Positions 24,485 to 32,597 of a stretch of 38,947 nt of DNA are shown here, one piece after another. This DNA comes from Chloroflexota bacterium. Lineage in GTDB: Bacteria; Chloroflexota; Anaerolineae; Aggregatilineales; Phototrophicaceae. The stretch lies in NCBI GenBank assembly GCA_026706395.1, contig JAPOYU010000024.1, positions 29,089-68,035 of the forward strand. Reading direction: 5' to 3'. Both the position numbers and the translations under genes were made by a program. Every line of letters starts with the position of its first letter. Positions within the stretch are counted from its first letter, which is position 1. The notes under the pieces were generated by a model. It saw nothing but the letters and a program-made list of their open reading frames with translations, was not told where the DNA came from and did not search any database.

Positions 24485-25741
24485 TCAGACCGGCAGACTC
24501 AAATTGTGCATCGCTTCCAGAACCAACAGTCGATTGTATTTCGCCAATCGTTCGGACTGAGTGATTGAGCCAACTTTGATGTAATCGCCAGCCCAACCCG
24601 TGGCCAGGTCCGCTAGCCAATCGTCTTCGGTTTCGCCGCTCCTGGCGCTGACCACGATATTCCATCCCGCGCCCCGCGCCAGACGCAGCGCTTCGAGCGC
24701 TTCCGTCAATGTGCCGATTTGATTGACCTTGTGCAAAAGACTGTCGCAAGCCTTCTGCTCAATGGCGTATCGAATCCGTGCTGGATTGGTGCACAGGAGA
24801 TCGTCGCCGAGCGTCATTGCGCGACCTTGCAGCCGCTGAAACAGCCGCTTCCAACCCGGCCAATCAGACTCGTTCAGGCCATCTTCCACGCTTGCGATCG
24901 GATATGTTGAGCGCCACGAGTCGATTAGATCGATCATGCCGCCGCGGTCAATGCTATCGCCGTCGATGTGATACCGGTCGTCCGAAAAGAATTGAGACGC
25001 GGCTATATCGACCGTCAGCGCGACTTCTTCTCCCGGCGCGTAACCAGCCAGTTTGATCGCTTCCACCGCGGCAGCCAGCATCGCTTCAGATGACTCGAAG
25101 GCCGGCGCCAAACCGCCTTCATCCGCAGTCAAGAGCCGCATACTGTAGCGTTCCGCGACGAGGTCGACTGCGGCGCGAAAAACGTCAGACGTGACTTCGA
25201 GAGTTCGGCGGATGCTGCCCGCGCCGGGAACGACAATTTGAACGTCCTGTATCGCGGTTTGACCGCCGCCGTGGACGCCGCCGCTGAAGAGATTGATCAT
25301 CGGCCGCGGCAATTGCGGCGACCGCTCGGCCATGTGGGCGAGATGCGCATAGAGTGCTATGCCCCGCTCGCTCGCCTGAGCGCGACAGAATGCCAGCGAG
25401 ACGGCAAGTATCGTGTTCGCCCCCAGTCGCGACTTATTCTCTGTGCCATCAAGTTCCAACAGGCAACTGTCCAGCGCGGCTTGTTCAGCAAAGTCCTTGC
25501 CCGCCAGCGTTTGATTTATCTCCAAGTTGACATTCGCCACCGCTTTGAGGCAGCCTAGTCCGGCGTAACGCCCCATGTCGCCATCGCGCAGTTCCAGGGC
25601 TTCCGCGCTGCCGGTCGATGCGCCGGAGGGCACCGATGCTGACGCTGCATGTCCGGTGACAAGTCGGCAGGTGGCGTGCATGGTGGGCCGGCCGCGACTA
25701 TCGAGGATTTCAACAGCTGAGAGTGATTCAATCGTACTCAT
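24485..25741 (-). CDS. Divergent enolase homologue with altered active site
   Basis: This 418-residue protein is alignable to enolase throughout: EILDSRGRPT, VPSGASTGSAEALELRDGD, LDGTENKSRLGAN, TADEGGLAP (Glu208), VDIAASQFF (Asp245), VEDGLNESDW (Glu286), LGDDLLCTNP, LLHKVNQIGT (Lys338), IKVGSITQSERLAKYN (Lys389). Metal ligands and both lysines are kept. Two residues needed for 2-phosphoglycerate chemistry differ: the Gln-Glu pair is Gln165-Asp166, and the His of SHRSGETED is Ala366 (SARSGETED). NGGxHA is SGGVHGG (His157 kept). It is therefore probably not the housekeeping enolase but a relative using another phosphorylated substrate. It overlaps the kinase gene by four bases. Confidence 0.88.
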   Translation of the reverse strand: MSTIESLSAVEILDSRGRPTMHATCRLVTGHAASASVPSGASTGSAEALELRDGDMGRYAGLGCLKAVANVNLEINQTLAGKDFAEQAALDSCLLELDGTENKSRLGANTILAVSLAFCRAQASERGIALYAHLAHMAERSPQLPRPMINLFSGGVHGGGQTAIQDVQIVVPGAGSIRRTLEVTSDVFRAAVDLVAERYSMRLLTADEGGLAPAFESSEAMLAAAVEAIKLAGYAPGEEVALTVDIAASQFFSDDRYHIDGDSIDRGGMIDLIDSWRSTYPIASVEDGLNESDWPGWKRLFQRLQGRAMTLGDDLLCTNPARIRYAIEQKACDSLLHKVNQIGTLTEALEALRLARGAGWNIVVSARSGETEDDWLADLATGWAGDYIKVGSITQSERLAKYNRLLVLEAMHNLSLPV

Positions 25742-26766
25742 GCCTGCGCCAGGTTCCGCTCATACTCGTCGAAGAGCTGTTCGAGATCATCCAAGTCCTG
25801 ATGGATCAGCCTTAGCGCTATTTGCTGCATCCGCCTGCGCTCATCTGAGTCAAGGTATTCCAGCGGCGAGCGACCGGCGACGCGCGCCAGCATGCATGCC
25901 AGCGTGTGTCGCGCGGCCCGGCTGCATACAGCCTCAACCATTTGTGACGATAGCGCTCCACTATACCTGCGCCAGTAGGCGCGGGCCATGCCAAGGAAGT
26001 CGGCGCGATGGCGAGGCAAGTGCAGCGCCTTGCCCAGAAAATGCGCCAGCGAGAAGCCCACATCAAATGCTGGATCGCCGAAGTGGATAACCTCATGGTC
26101 CAGCAGCATCAACCGGCCTTTGTACACCAGCACGTTCTTCGGGCTGTAGTCGCCGTGCACCAGCGCGACCCTCCGCGAACCAGTATCCGCAGTCAGCCGT
26201 TGGAGGAAATCACGGGCTTCCGGCACTTGACTGGCGGTATAGCCGTAATAAGGTTCCAGCCGCAATTCTTCGAAGAAACGCCGCTCGGCAAACTCGTCGC
26301 GTAATCCGGAATTGGACTCTACAGCGCTGTGTATCCTTGCCAGGAGGCGGCCAAAAGACTGGGCCTGCTCGATACTGGTTCGCCCGCTGAGCAAAGCATG
26401 TTTCCAGTTCTCGTGCGGCTGTGCTACGGCGGTCATGCCAAGAATATGGTGCTGCTCGTCTTCGAAGATGTATCGAGGCACATGACCGGGTATCACATCG
26501 CCCAGCCAGCGGAGGCCTTTCGCTTCGCGATGGATGCGTTCCGGCGCGCTGAACCAGTCAACTGCGACCCGCAATTTCCGCAGCGCCTGCTTCAGCACCC
26601 AGTCTTCGCCGCTCATACGTCGAACCAGCACGGTCCGATTGGAAACGCCGCCCCTCAGGATTTGGAATCGCGGGTTTTCATCGCGATCGACAAATCGGCG
26701 CTCGCGGAGATAGCGCAGCAAAGACTCCGCCTCTTCTATGTTCACGCAGCCCGCGGCAGATGGCAT
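25738..26766 (-). CDS. APH/choline-kinase-fold phosphotransferase
   Basis: This 342-residue protein kinase-like small-molecule kinase has the ATP-binding lysine Lys59 (WVLKQAL), the Brenner motif HGDYSPKNVLV (His204-Asp206, Asn211) and the metal-binding LLDHEVIHFGDPAFDVGFSL (Asp223, Glu225). These match the aminoglycoside phosphotransferase, choline kinase and 5-methylthioribose kinase group; LRGGVSNRTVLV is the Gly-rich loop. Resistance is unlikely given its setting. It is nine bases after the MR-family gene and overlaps the enolase-like gene (ATGA), so the three proteins should be made together. A substrate hydroxyl phosphorylated here may be what the altered enolase handles. Confidence 0.87.
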   Translation of the reverse strand: MPSAAGCVNIEEAESLLRYLRERRFVDRDENPRFQILRGGVSNRTVLVRRMSGEDWVLKQALRKLRVAVDWFSAPERIHREAKGLRWLGDVIPGHVPRYIFEDEQHHILGMTAVAQPHENWKHALLSGRTSIEQAQSFGRLLARIHSAVESNSGLRDEFAERRFFEELRLEPYYGYTASQVPEARDFLQRLTADTGSRRVALVHGDYSPKNVLVYKGRLMLLDHEVIHFGDPAFDVGFSLAHFLGKALHLPRHRADFLGMARAYWRRYSGALSSQMVEAVCSRAARHTLACMLARVAGRSPLEYLDSDERRRMQQIALRLIHQDLDDLEQLFDEYERNLAQA

Positions 26767-26775
26767 GGGCGAGAC

Positions 26776-27879
26776 TCAGTGCACATCGACGATGGCGTCG
26801 CCAATGATGTCCCACTTCGGTGTGATGCCCAGTCCCGCCCCAGTCGATGCCGCCATTCGACCCTGAAATCGCTGCGGCGCGCCTTCCGCCGCGCTGACCG
26901 TGACGTAGCTGTTGAAGTCGGTAGCGGTGAAGAGAAACTCGGGCGGGGTACTGTGCGCCAAATGAGCGATAGCGGCTGTCGTGATATCGCCGCCCCAGCT
27001 GTCTTCAATCGTCATAGCGATACCCATTGATACGCAAAGATCGCGTGCCAGGCTCGCATTCGTCAGGCCGCCGAATTTGCTGATCTTGATATTGACCACA
27101 TCCATCGCCTGATCGGCGTGACCGCGCATGAGCATATCAAGTCCGTCAACAGTCTCATCCAGTACAAAGGGGTGCGAGGTCCGGCGGCGGATTGAAAGAC
27201 ATTCCTCGTAGCTCAGACAGGGCTGCTCAATGTAGACATCGACATCGTCGACGGCGCGAACGACGCGTGCTGCCTCGTGCATCAGCCAGCCGGTATTCGC
27301 GTCCGCGATCAATTTGTCACTCGCGTCCAACAGATCGGCAACCTGTCGAATGCGCTCGATATCCATCTGTGGATCGGCGCCGACCTTGAGTTGAAAGCGT
27401 CGGTAACCCTCCGCCCGATATCCCGCTACCTTCTCGGCCATCGCCTCGGGCGCCTCCTGTGAAATGGCGCGGTACAAGACAAAGTCTTCGCCGTAGCGGC
27501 CGCCGAGCAGCGTACAGACGGGCAATCCAGCGACCACCCCCAGGATGTCCCAGCAGGCCATGTCGATGCCGGTTTTGACGTAGGGATGCCCTTTCAGCGC
27601 GGCATCCATACGACGATTGAGTACCGATAGCTGGGTCGGATCGCTGCCGATAAGATGCGGCGCCAGCTCCTTGATGCCGGCGCGCACGCCCTCGGCATAG
27701 GCGGGCAGATAGAAGGGACCCAACGGGCAGACCTCGCCATAGCCGGAAATGCCGGCATCGGTATCGACTTGAACTATCGTGCTGTCGAAGACTTCGACAG
27801 ATTTCCCGCCCGACCATTTGTAGCTGCCCTCGTGCAAGGGCAGGTCGACCTGATATGCCGAGATTCGGGTGATTTTCAT
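26776..27879 (-). CDS. Mandelate racemase/muconate lactonizing family enzyme
   Basis: This 367-residue enolase-superfamily enzyme has a capping domain containing [20 protein letters not shown] and the 20s/50s loops. The barrel has Lys165 in FQLKVG (QxK rather than KxK), metal ligands Asp193, Glu218 and Asp241 (IADANTG, YIEQPC, VLDETV), and Lys265 in [10 protein letters not shown] on the other face. EDSWGGDI follows. The pattern resembles the hydroxyproline-betaine epimerase / cis-3-hydroxyproline dehydratase branch of the MLE subgroup, but acid-sugar dehydratases are not excluded. A GGGAGG precedes the ATG. It is first in the operon with the kinase and the enolase homologue. Confidence 0.88.
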   Translation of the reverse strand: MKITRISAYQVDLPLHEGSYKWSGGKSVEVFDSTIVQVDTDAGISGYGEVCPLGPFYLPAYAEGVRAGIKELAPHLIGSDPTQLSVLNRRMDAALKGHPYVKTGIDMACWDILGVVAGLPVCTLLGGRYGEDFVLYRAISQEAPEAMAEKVAGYRAEGYRRFQLKVGADPQMDIERIRQVADLLDASDKLIADANTGWLMHEAARVVRAVDDVDVYIEQPCLSYEECLSIRRRTSHPFVLDETVDGLDMLMRGHADQAMDVVNIKISKFGGLTNASLARDLCVSMGIAMTIEDSWGGDITTAAIAHLAHSTPPEFLFTATDFNSYVTVSAAEGAPQRFQGRMAASTGAGLGITPKWDIIGDAIVDVH

Positions 27880-27914
27880 GAAGTACGCCTCCCGCAGGGA
27901 AAAGATTCGCTCAG

Positions 27915-27952
27915 AATTTAGCGCAGATGGATAAGGCAGGCAACTCAGTTGC
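27915..27952 (-). promoter_or_regulatory. Promoter and possible operator of the MR-kinase-enolase operon
   Basis: On the minus strand, TTGCCT (27938-27943) and TAAATT (27915-27920) are spaced by 17 bases, a plausible -35/-10 pair 35 bases upstream of the MR gene. A perfect palindrome GCAACT-C-AGTTGC (27940-27952) overlaps the -35. Palindromes of this size occur several times by chance per window, so the position, not the size, is the argument for an operator. Confidence 0.45.
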
Positions 27953-28103
27953 TGCGAGGGCGAGAGGCGAAGACAGGAATCTAGTTTCGCCTAAGTCATT
28001 CAATTGCGCCAGATCACGCGCGCGGTCATGGCGACCGGTTTTGGTGGGCGGTAGGCAGCCTCGAACCGAACCTTTGCCGCTTCTCTTAGCGGAATCTCCA
28101 TTC

Positions 28104-28118
28104 ATAACACGTTATAAT
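28104..28118 (+). promoter_or_regulatory. -10 box with overlapping inverted repeat before the esterases
   Basis: TATAAT lies at 28113-28118, about 50 bases before the first esterase. An inverted repeat ATAAC-AC-GTTAT (28104-28115) overlaps its first bases, where a repressor would block polymerase. I see no matching -35, so an activator could also be involved. Confidence 0.45.
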
Positions 28119-28165
28119 CTTTGTCGGTTTCCCCGCTGGCTGTTCAAGAGCAAGGAGCCAAACCC

Positions 28166-29113
28166 ATGTCCTTCATCGACCAGGTCGACGCCGAAATCGT
28201 CGGCGCCCTTGATGCCTACCAGGCCGAGCGCTACCGCACCATCGGCGACGATCCGCCCAAAGCGCGCGAGATGACCGACGCGGTCAACCGCGAAATGCGC
28301 GCCAACCTCCCGCCGACGGACGTCGATATTACGGAATTGACGATTCCAGGTCCGGATTGCGATATCCCGCTGGCCATCTATCAGCCGCCAGGTCCCGGTC
28401 CGCGCGGAGGGCTGCTCTGGTTTCACGGCGGCGGCTATATCGTTGGTGACGAGCGCGACGACACGCGCTGCGTTGAAATCGCCGAGTTCGTCGGCTGCAC
28501 CGTTGTCTCGGTGGGTTATCGTCTAGCGCCGGAATCGACTTTCCGGGAGATCATCTCGGATAGTTTTGCAGCGCTCAACTGGACAGTGGACCAGGCTCCC
28601 GAGCTCGGAATCGATAGGCGCCGCGTCGCCATTGGTGGGCGCAGCGCCGGCGGCGGCTTGTCGGCTGGCTTGGCGCTTTACAACCGCGACAACAACGGTC
28701 CTGATTTGGCGTACCAATTGCTGATCTACCCGATGCTTGACGACAGGCATGAGACGCCCTCCAGCTGCGAGATTACGCATCCGACGGTCTGGAATCGAGA
28801 TGTGTCCATCAAAGCTTGGAAGATGTACTTGGGTGACGAATTCGGAAGCAACAACGTGTCGCCCTACGCAGCGCCGACACGCGCAAAAGACCTCAGCGGG
28901 TTGCCGCCGGCTTTGGTCACCGTCGGTACGCTGGACTTGTTCCGCGATGAGAATATCGATTACGCCCAACGCCTGATGGCGGCTGGCGTGGCGACCGACT
29001 TGCAAGTTTACGCCAGGGTGTATCACGGCGCGGAAACGAAGGCGCCGGATGCCAATGTCAGCAAACGCATGCGACTGGGCTACCTCGAGCCCTTAAACTG
29101 TACGATCGGCTGA
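28166..29113 (+). CDS. HSL-family alpha/beta hydrolase (esterase), tandem copy 1
   Basis: This 315-residue hormone-sensitive-lipase (alpha/beta hydrolase 3) family member has the oxyanion motif FHGGGY (His87-Gly90) and the nucleophile Ser160 in GGRSAGGG. Asp257 in TLDLFRDE and His287 in YHGAE complete the triad. The YRLAPE motif is preceded by Gly117 where copies 2 and 3 have the conserved Asp. ATG 28166 has AAGGAG eight bases upstream and gives the same length and N-terminus (MSFIDQVD) as the other copies. Its C-terminus departs from theirs (EPLNCTIG). It is followed at once by its own terminator, unlike copies 2 and 3. It would hydrolyse short-chain esters or lactones in the cytoplasm. Confidence 0.92.
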   Translation: MSFIDQVDAEIVGALDAYQAERYRTIGDDPPKAREMTDAVNREMRANLPPTDVDITELTIPGPDCDIPLAIYQPPGPGPRGGLLWFHGGGYIVGDERDDTRCVEIAEFVGCTVVSVGYRLAPESTFREIISDSFAALNWTVDQAPELGIDRRRVAIGGRSAGGGLSAGLALYNRDNNGPDLAYQLLIYPMLDDRHETPSSCEITHPTVWNRDVSIKAWKMYLGDEFGSNNVSPYAAPTRAKDLSGLPPALVTVGTLDLFRDENIDYAQRLMAAGVATDLQVYARVYHGAETKAPDANVSKRMRLGYLEPLNCTIG

Positions 29114-29119
29114 CCGCTA

Positions 29120-29158
29120 TGGACCGAACGGGCAGTCGCCACATCGGTCCAATTTTTT
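29120..29158 (+). terminator. Intrinsic terminator after esterase copy 1
   Basis: TGGACCGA (29120-29127) and TCGGTCCA (29144-29151) make a perfect 8-bp stem. A nested GGC-AGTC-GCC hairpin (29131-29140) sits in the loop. Six T follow at 29153-29158. It lies between two genes that otherwise look like one tandem array. Confidence 0.8.
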
Positions 29159-29185
29159 CTTGCCTGAAACCTAGGGAGCAGACTC

Positions 29186-30133
29186 ATGTCCTTCATCGAC
29201 CGCATCGACCCCGAGCTCGTCCACGCAGTCGACCTCATGCCGGCCGAGCGCTATATCGCCATCTCGGAAGACCCGCCCAAAGCGCGTCAAATGACGGAAG
29301 AGTTCCATCGCGCAATGGCGGATGCCCTTCCGCCAACCGACGTGACGATCCAAGAAACTGTGATCCCCGGAACCGACTGCGATATTCCCATCGTCATTTA
29401 TCAACCGACCGATCCGGCGCCGCGTGGAGGATTGCTGTGGATGCACGGCGGCGGCTACATCGTCGGCACAGCGCGCGCCGACGGCCACGGCATCGGATTC
29501 GCCGAGCGCGCGGGCTGCACTGTCGTCTCCGTGGACTATCGTCTGGCTCCCGAATCAACTTACAAAGACAGCATCGCCGATTGTTTCGCGGCCTTGACCT
29601 GGATGGTGGATAACGCCGGCGAACTCGACATCGACGCCGGTCGCCTCGCCATCGGCGGCGGCAGCGCGGGCGGCGGCTTGACCGCTGGGCTGGCGCATTA
29701 CAACCGCGATCATGGCGGTCCCGAGCTCAAATTGCAACTCTTGATCTACCCAATGATCGACGATACGCATGACACGCCCTCTGGTCATGAAATCACGCAT
29801 CCCACGATCTGGCATCGCCAAGTGTCTTTCGAAGCCTGGAAGATGTATTTGGGTGACGAATACGGGACCGACCATGTATCGCCCTACGCGGCTGCTTCGC
29901 GCGCCACGAATTTCAGCGGATTGCCGCCGGCATTCGTTACGGTTGGCATGTTGGACTTGTTTCGCGATGAAAATATCGATTACGCTCAGCGACTGATGGC
30001 GGCGGGCGTGCCTACAGATCTGCACGTTTATCCCGGCATGTTTCATGGCGCCGAAATGTCGGTGCCCAACGCGGCAGTAAGCACACGGATGCGAACCGAT
30101 TATCTCGATGCCGTGAAGCGCGCCATCGGTTGA
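29186..30133 (+). CDS. HSL-family alpha/beta hydrolase (esterase), tandem copy 2
   Basis: This is 315 residues, collinear without gaps with copies 1 and 3. The oxyanion motif is MHGGGY, nucleophile GGGSAGGG (Ser160), the acid MLDLFRDE and the base FHGAE. The intact VDYRLAPE motif is present. GGGAG lies before ATG 29186. About 30 bases upstream of the start (a TGCCTGAA-rich stretch) are shared with copy 3, so the duplicated unit included the ribosome-binding region. The gap to copy 3 is 71 bases without a clear terminator, so copies 2 and 3 can be co-transcribed. A promoter between the copy 1 terminator and this start is not obvious. Confidence 0.92.
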   Translation: MSFIDRIDPELVHAVDLMPAERYIAISEDPPKARQMTEEFHRAMADALPPTDVTIQETVIPGTDCDIPIVIYQPTDPAPRGGLLWMHGGGYIVGTARADGHGIGFAERAGCTVVSVDYRLAPESTYKDSIADCFAALTWMVDNAGELDIDAGRLAIGGGSAGGGLTAGLAHYNRDHGGPELKLQLLIYPMIDDTHDTPSGHEITHPTIWHRQVSFEAWKMYLGDEYGTDHVSPYAAASRATNFSGLPPAFVTVGMLDLFRDENIDYAQRLMAAGVPTDLHVYPGMFHGAEMSVPNAAVSTRMRTDYLDAVKRAIG

Positions 30134-30204
30134 CCTTCAAAGATCGGCCAGCGTATAGCGGGCAAGACGGAAATTATTGTGCCTGAACCTGACGGAGTTG
30201 TCTT

Positions 30205-31152
30205 ATGTCCTTCATCGACCAAGTAGACCCCGAACTCATCGACGCCCTCGACTTCTTCCCCGCCGAACTCATGACCGCCATCGGCGATGATCCGCCCAAG
30301 GCCCGCGAGATGTTTATACCGCTCTGGGCTGCCGGCGACACCGCTATACCACCCAACGACGTGCGCATCGAAGAACGGATGATCCCGACGCCGGACGGCG
30401 AAGTCATGGTCGCGATTTATCAGCCGCCGACGCCGGCGCCGCGCGGGGGACTGCTATGGATTCACGGCGGCGGTTACATCGTCGGCTCGGGGCGGAATGA
30501 CCCGCACGGAATCGGATTCGCCGATCATGTCGGATGCGCAGTCGTTTCGGTGGACTATCGACTTGCGCCGGAATCCACCTATAAGGAGAGCGTCGCCGAT
30601 TGCTACGCCGCTCTGACCTGGATGGTCGACAACGCAGCCGAAATCGGAATCGACGCCAATCGCGTCGCCATAGGCGGGGCCAGCGCCGGTGGCGGCTTGA
30701 CAGCTGCGCTCGCCCTCTACAACCGCGACCGCGGCGGTCACGACCTCGCCTTCCAGCTTCTGATCTATCCCATGATCGATGACAGGCATGAGACGCCTTC
30801 TGGCCACGCCATTACACATCCCACCGTCTGGAACCGGGAGGTGTCGCTGAAAGCCTGGCGGATGTACCTCGGCGACGAGTTTGGCGCCGATCATGTGTCG
30901 CCTTATGCGGCGGCGGCCCGGGCGACGGACTTGAGCGGACTGCCGCCGGCATTCGTCACTGTCGGCACGCTGGATCTCTTTCGCGACGAAGATATTGCTT
31001 ATGCGCAGCGGCTGATGGCGGCCGGCGTGCCCACCGAACTGCAGGTCTGCCCCGGCATGTATCATGGCGCCGAAATGTCCGCGCCCGATGCCGACGTCAG
31101 CAGGCGAATGAGACTCGGCTATCGCGACGCCGTGAAGCGCGCCATCGGCTAG
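30205..31152 (+). CDS. HSL-family alpha/beta hydrolase (esterase), tandem copy 3
   Basis: This is 315 residues with IHGGGY, GGASAGGG (Ser160), TLDLFRDE and YHGAE, so a full catalytic triad. It is closest to copy 2 over the core and shares its C-terminal DAVKRAIG ending. It differs most in the cap region around residues 30-60 (MFIPLWAAGDTAIPP), the part that shapes the substrate pocket in this family. That suggests the copies diverged in specificity rather than being kept for dosage. It ends 72 bases before the tRNA-Lys gene on the other strand. Confidence 0.92.
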   Translation: MSFIDQVDPELIDALDFFPAELMTAIGDDPPKAREMFIPLWAAGDTAIPPNDVRIEERMIPTPDGEVMVAIYQPPTPAPRGGLLWIHGGGYIVGSGRNDPHGIGFADHVGCAVVSVDYRLAPESTYKESVADCYAALTWMVDNAAEIGIDANRVAIGGASAGGGLTAALALYNRDRGGHDLAFQLLIYPMIDDRHETPSGHAITHPTVWNREVSLKAWRMYLGDEFGADHVSPYAAAARATDLSGLPPAFVTVGTLDLFRDEDIAYAQRLMAAGVPTELQVCPGMYHGAEMSAPDADVSRRMRLGYRDAVKRAIG

Positions 31153-31186
31153 TCCACAAGCGAAATCTCGGAGCGAAAGACAAACG

Positions 31187-31208
31187 AAAAGCGCCCTGCT
31201 GGGGACGC
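31187..31208 (-). terminator. Terminator of tRNA-Lys
   Basis: On the minus strand a hairpin GCG-T-CCCC / GGG-CGC (31191-31208, one bulge) is followed by TTTTCGTTTG. It lies 17 bases beyond the tRNA 3' end. Confidence 0.6.
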
Positions 31209-31224
31209 CGCAAAATGCTGTCTG

Positions 31225-31298
31225 TGACCCTGGAAGGACTCGAACCTTCAACCTAACGATTAAGAGTCGCTTGCTCTGCCAAATTGAGCTACAGGGCC
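31225..31298 (-). tRNA. tRNA-Lys, anticodon CTT
   Basis: This 74-base cloverleaf has acceptor GGCCCTG/CAGGGTC (one G-T pair) with discriminator A, D stem GCTC/GAGC, anticodon stem AGCGA/TCGTT around loop CTCTTAA (anticodon CTT), and T stem GAAGG/CCTTC with loop TTCGAGT. CCA is not encoded. Confidence 0.96.
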
Positions 31299-31325
31299 TT
31301 GTTGATCACCGCTTTGAGACCGCGA

Positions 31326-31355
31326 ATTATAGCGAGGGCCATCGCATAACGGCAA
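31326..31355 (-). promoter_or_regulatory. Promoter of tRNA-Lys
   Basis: Read on the minus strand, TTGCCG (31350-31355), an 18-base spacer and a consensus TATAAT (31326-31331) place the transcript start about 20 bases before the tRNA 5' end. Confidence 0.65.
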
Positions 31356-31418
31356 GGGTGGAGTTGTCGCCCCTCTAGCACAATAGCCGGCTAATCTTGT
31401 CCTTGCATCATACGGATT

Positions 31419-31448
31419 TTGCCTGCCGAGCAAATTGACTGATAGAAT
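31419..31448 (+). promoter_or_regulatory. Promoter of the epimerase gene
   Basis: TTGCCT (31419-31424), an 18-base spacer and TAGAAT (31443-31448) with a TGA just before it (extended -10). The start of transcription would be near 31455, about 54 bases before the ATG. Confidence 0.6.
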
Positions 31449-31508
31449 AAGTTGAGTGACAGGTAACACAATCTCACTAGTTATTCTGCCGGACTGGAAG
31501 CAGACAGC

Positions 31509-32531
31509 ATGGCCAAGCGAATTCTCATAATCGGTGGAACCCGAAATATGGGCTACTACCTCTCAGAGCGTCTGGCGCAAGAGGGCGGTGACCTCACTTT
31601 GCTCAACCGCGGTATCACAAAAGAGGATCTGCCGCGCTCGATCCATCGGCTGACCGTCGATCGGACAGACCACAGGCAGATGCGGCGCGCATTGCTGGCG
31701 AAGTCATTTGATGTTGTCGTCGACTTCGTTTTGTACCGCCGGGATGAGGCGCGGACGGTCATTGAGCTTTTCCGTGACAACGTCGAGCACTACATCGTGC
31801 TCAGCAGCGGCCAGGTTTATCTTGTCCGCGATGGATTGCAGCGTCCCTTCCGTGAAACTGACTATGAAGGCGATTTGATTCCCGCGCCGGCCGAAACTTC
31901 CTATCACTTCGAAGAGTGGCGCTATGGCGTGGAGAAGCGCGATGTCGAGGACGAAATGAGCGCCGAAGGGTCACGTTCAGGTTTCCCTTTCACTTTGCTC
32001 CGTTTGCCCATGGTCAACAGCGCTCGCGATCCCTACAACCGGCTGTTCAACTATTATTTGCGTTTGCGTGACGGTGGGCCGATTCTGGTGCCGGAAACGC
32101 CGAATTACGCTTTGAACCACGTTTACGCTATGGACGTCATTGACATCATTATGCAGTTAATAAACACTGGAAACGGCAAAGGCAAAGCCTACAACATCGC
32201 GCAGGATGAGCACGTCAGCCATGAAGAATTCTTGAATATCCTCGCGAATATCATGGGTACGGAACCGAAGTGGCTTAACGTCGACCGAAACGCATTGGTC
32301 TCCCAGGGCTTCTTGCCGGATTGCGCGCCCTTCAGCGAACGCTGGATGAGCGCTTTGGACAATAGCCTCGGCAAGGCGGAGTTGGGTATAGGCTATACGC
32401 CGTTCGCTGATTATTTGGCTGAGATAGTTGAGTATTTCGACGCAAATGTCATGACTCCGCCCTTGGCTTATCGCAGAAGACGCGCTGAGCGGCAATTTGC
32501 CAAAAACCTGGAGACGGGTTCTGGCGCCTGA
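31509..32531 (+). CDS. NAD-dependent epimerase/dehydratase (extended SDR)
   Basis: This 340-residue Rossmann-fold protein begins MAKRILIIGGTRNMGYYL, with GGTxxxG in place of the usual GxxGxxG, as in the CSP41/isoflavone-reductase-like branch of NDP-sugar epimerases. VLSSGQVYLV is strand 5 with the Ser/Thr-type residue. YGVEKRDVE provides the Tyr-xxx-Lys active site. LNHVYAMDVIDII and YNIAQDEHVSHEEFLNIL are typical of the C-terminal lobe. The substrate may be a nucleotide sugar, but this branch also contains non-enzymatic RNA-binding members. It stands alone between its own promoter and the next promoter at 32592. Confidence 0.87.
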   Translation: MAKRILIIGGTRNMGYYLSERLAQEGGDLTLLNRGITKEDLPRSIHRLTVDRTDHRQMRRALLAKSFDVVVDFVLYRRDEARTVIELFRDNVEHYIVLSSGQVYLVRDGLQRPFRETDYEGDLIPAPAETSYHFEEWRYGVEKRDVEDEMSAEGSRSGFPFTLLRLPMVNSARDPYNRLFNYYLRLRDGGPILVPETPNYALNHVYAMDVIDIIMQLINTGNGKGKAYNIAQDEHVSHEEFLNILANIMGTEPKWLNVDRNALVSQGFLPDCAPFSERWMSALDNSLGKAELGIGYTPFADYLAEIVEYFDANVMTPPLAYRRRRAERQFAKNLETGSGA

Positions 32532-32591
32532 TGCCGATATTTGAAACTGCGGAGGGATGGAATCCTGCGCGACTGCCGCAGCGGCATGGTG

Positions 32592-32597
32592 TATAAT
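32592..32597 (+). promoter_or_regulatory. -10 box of the UGA-containing thioredoxin-like gene
   Basis: Consensus TATAAT lies about 93 bases before the ATG. No convincing -35 is seen at the expected distance. Confidence 0.45.

Noticed and set aside
25738..26766. Aminoglycoside resistance gene
   Set aside because: The APH fold is shared by many metabolic kinases and the operon context is catabolic.
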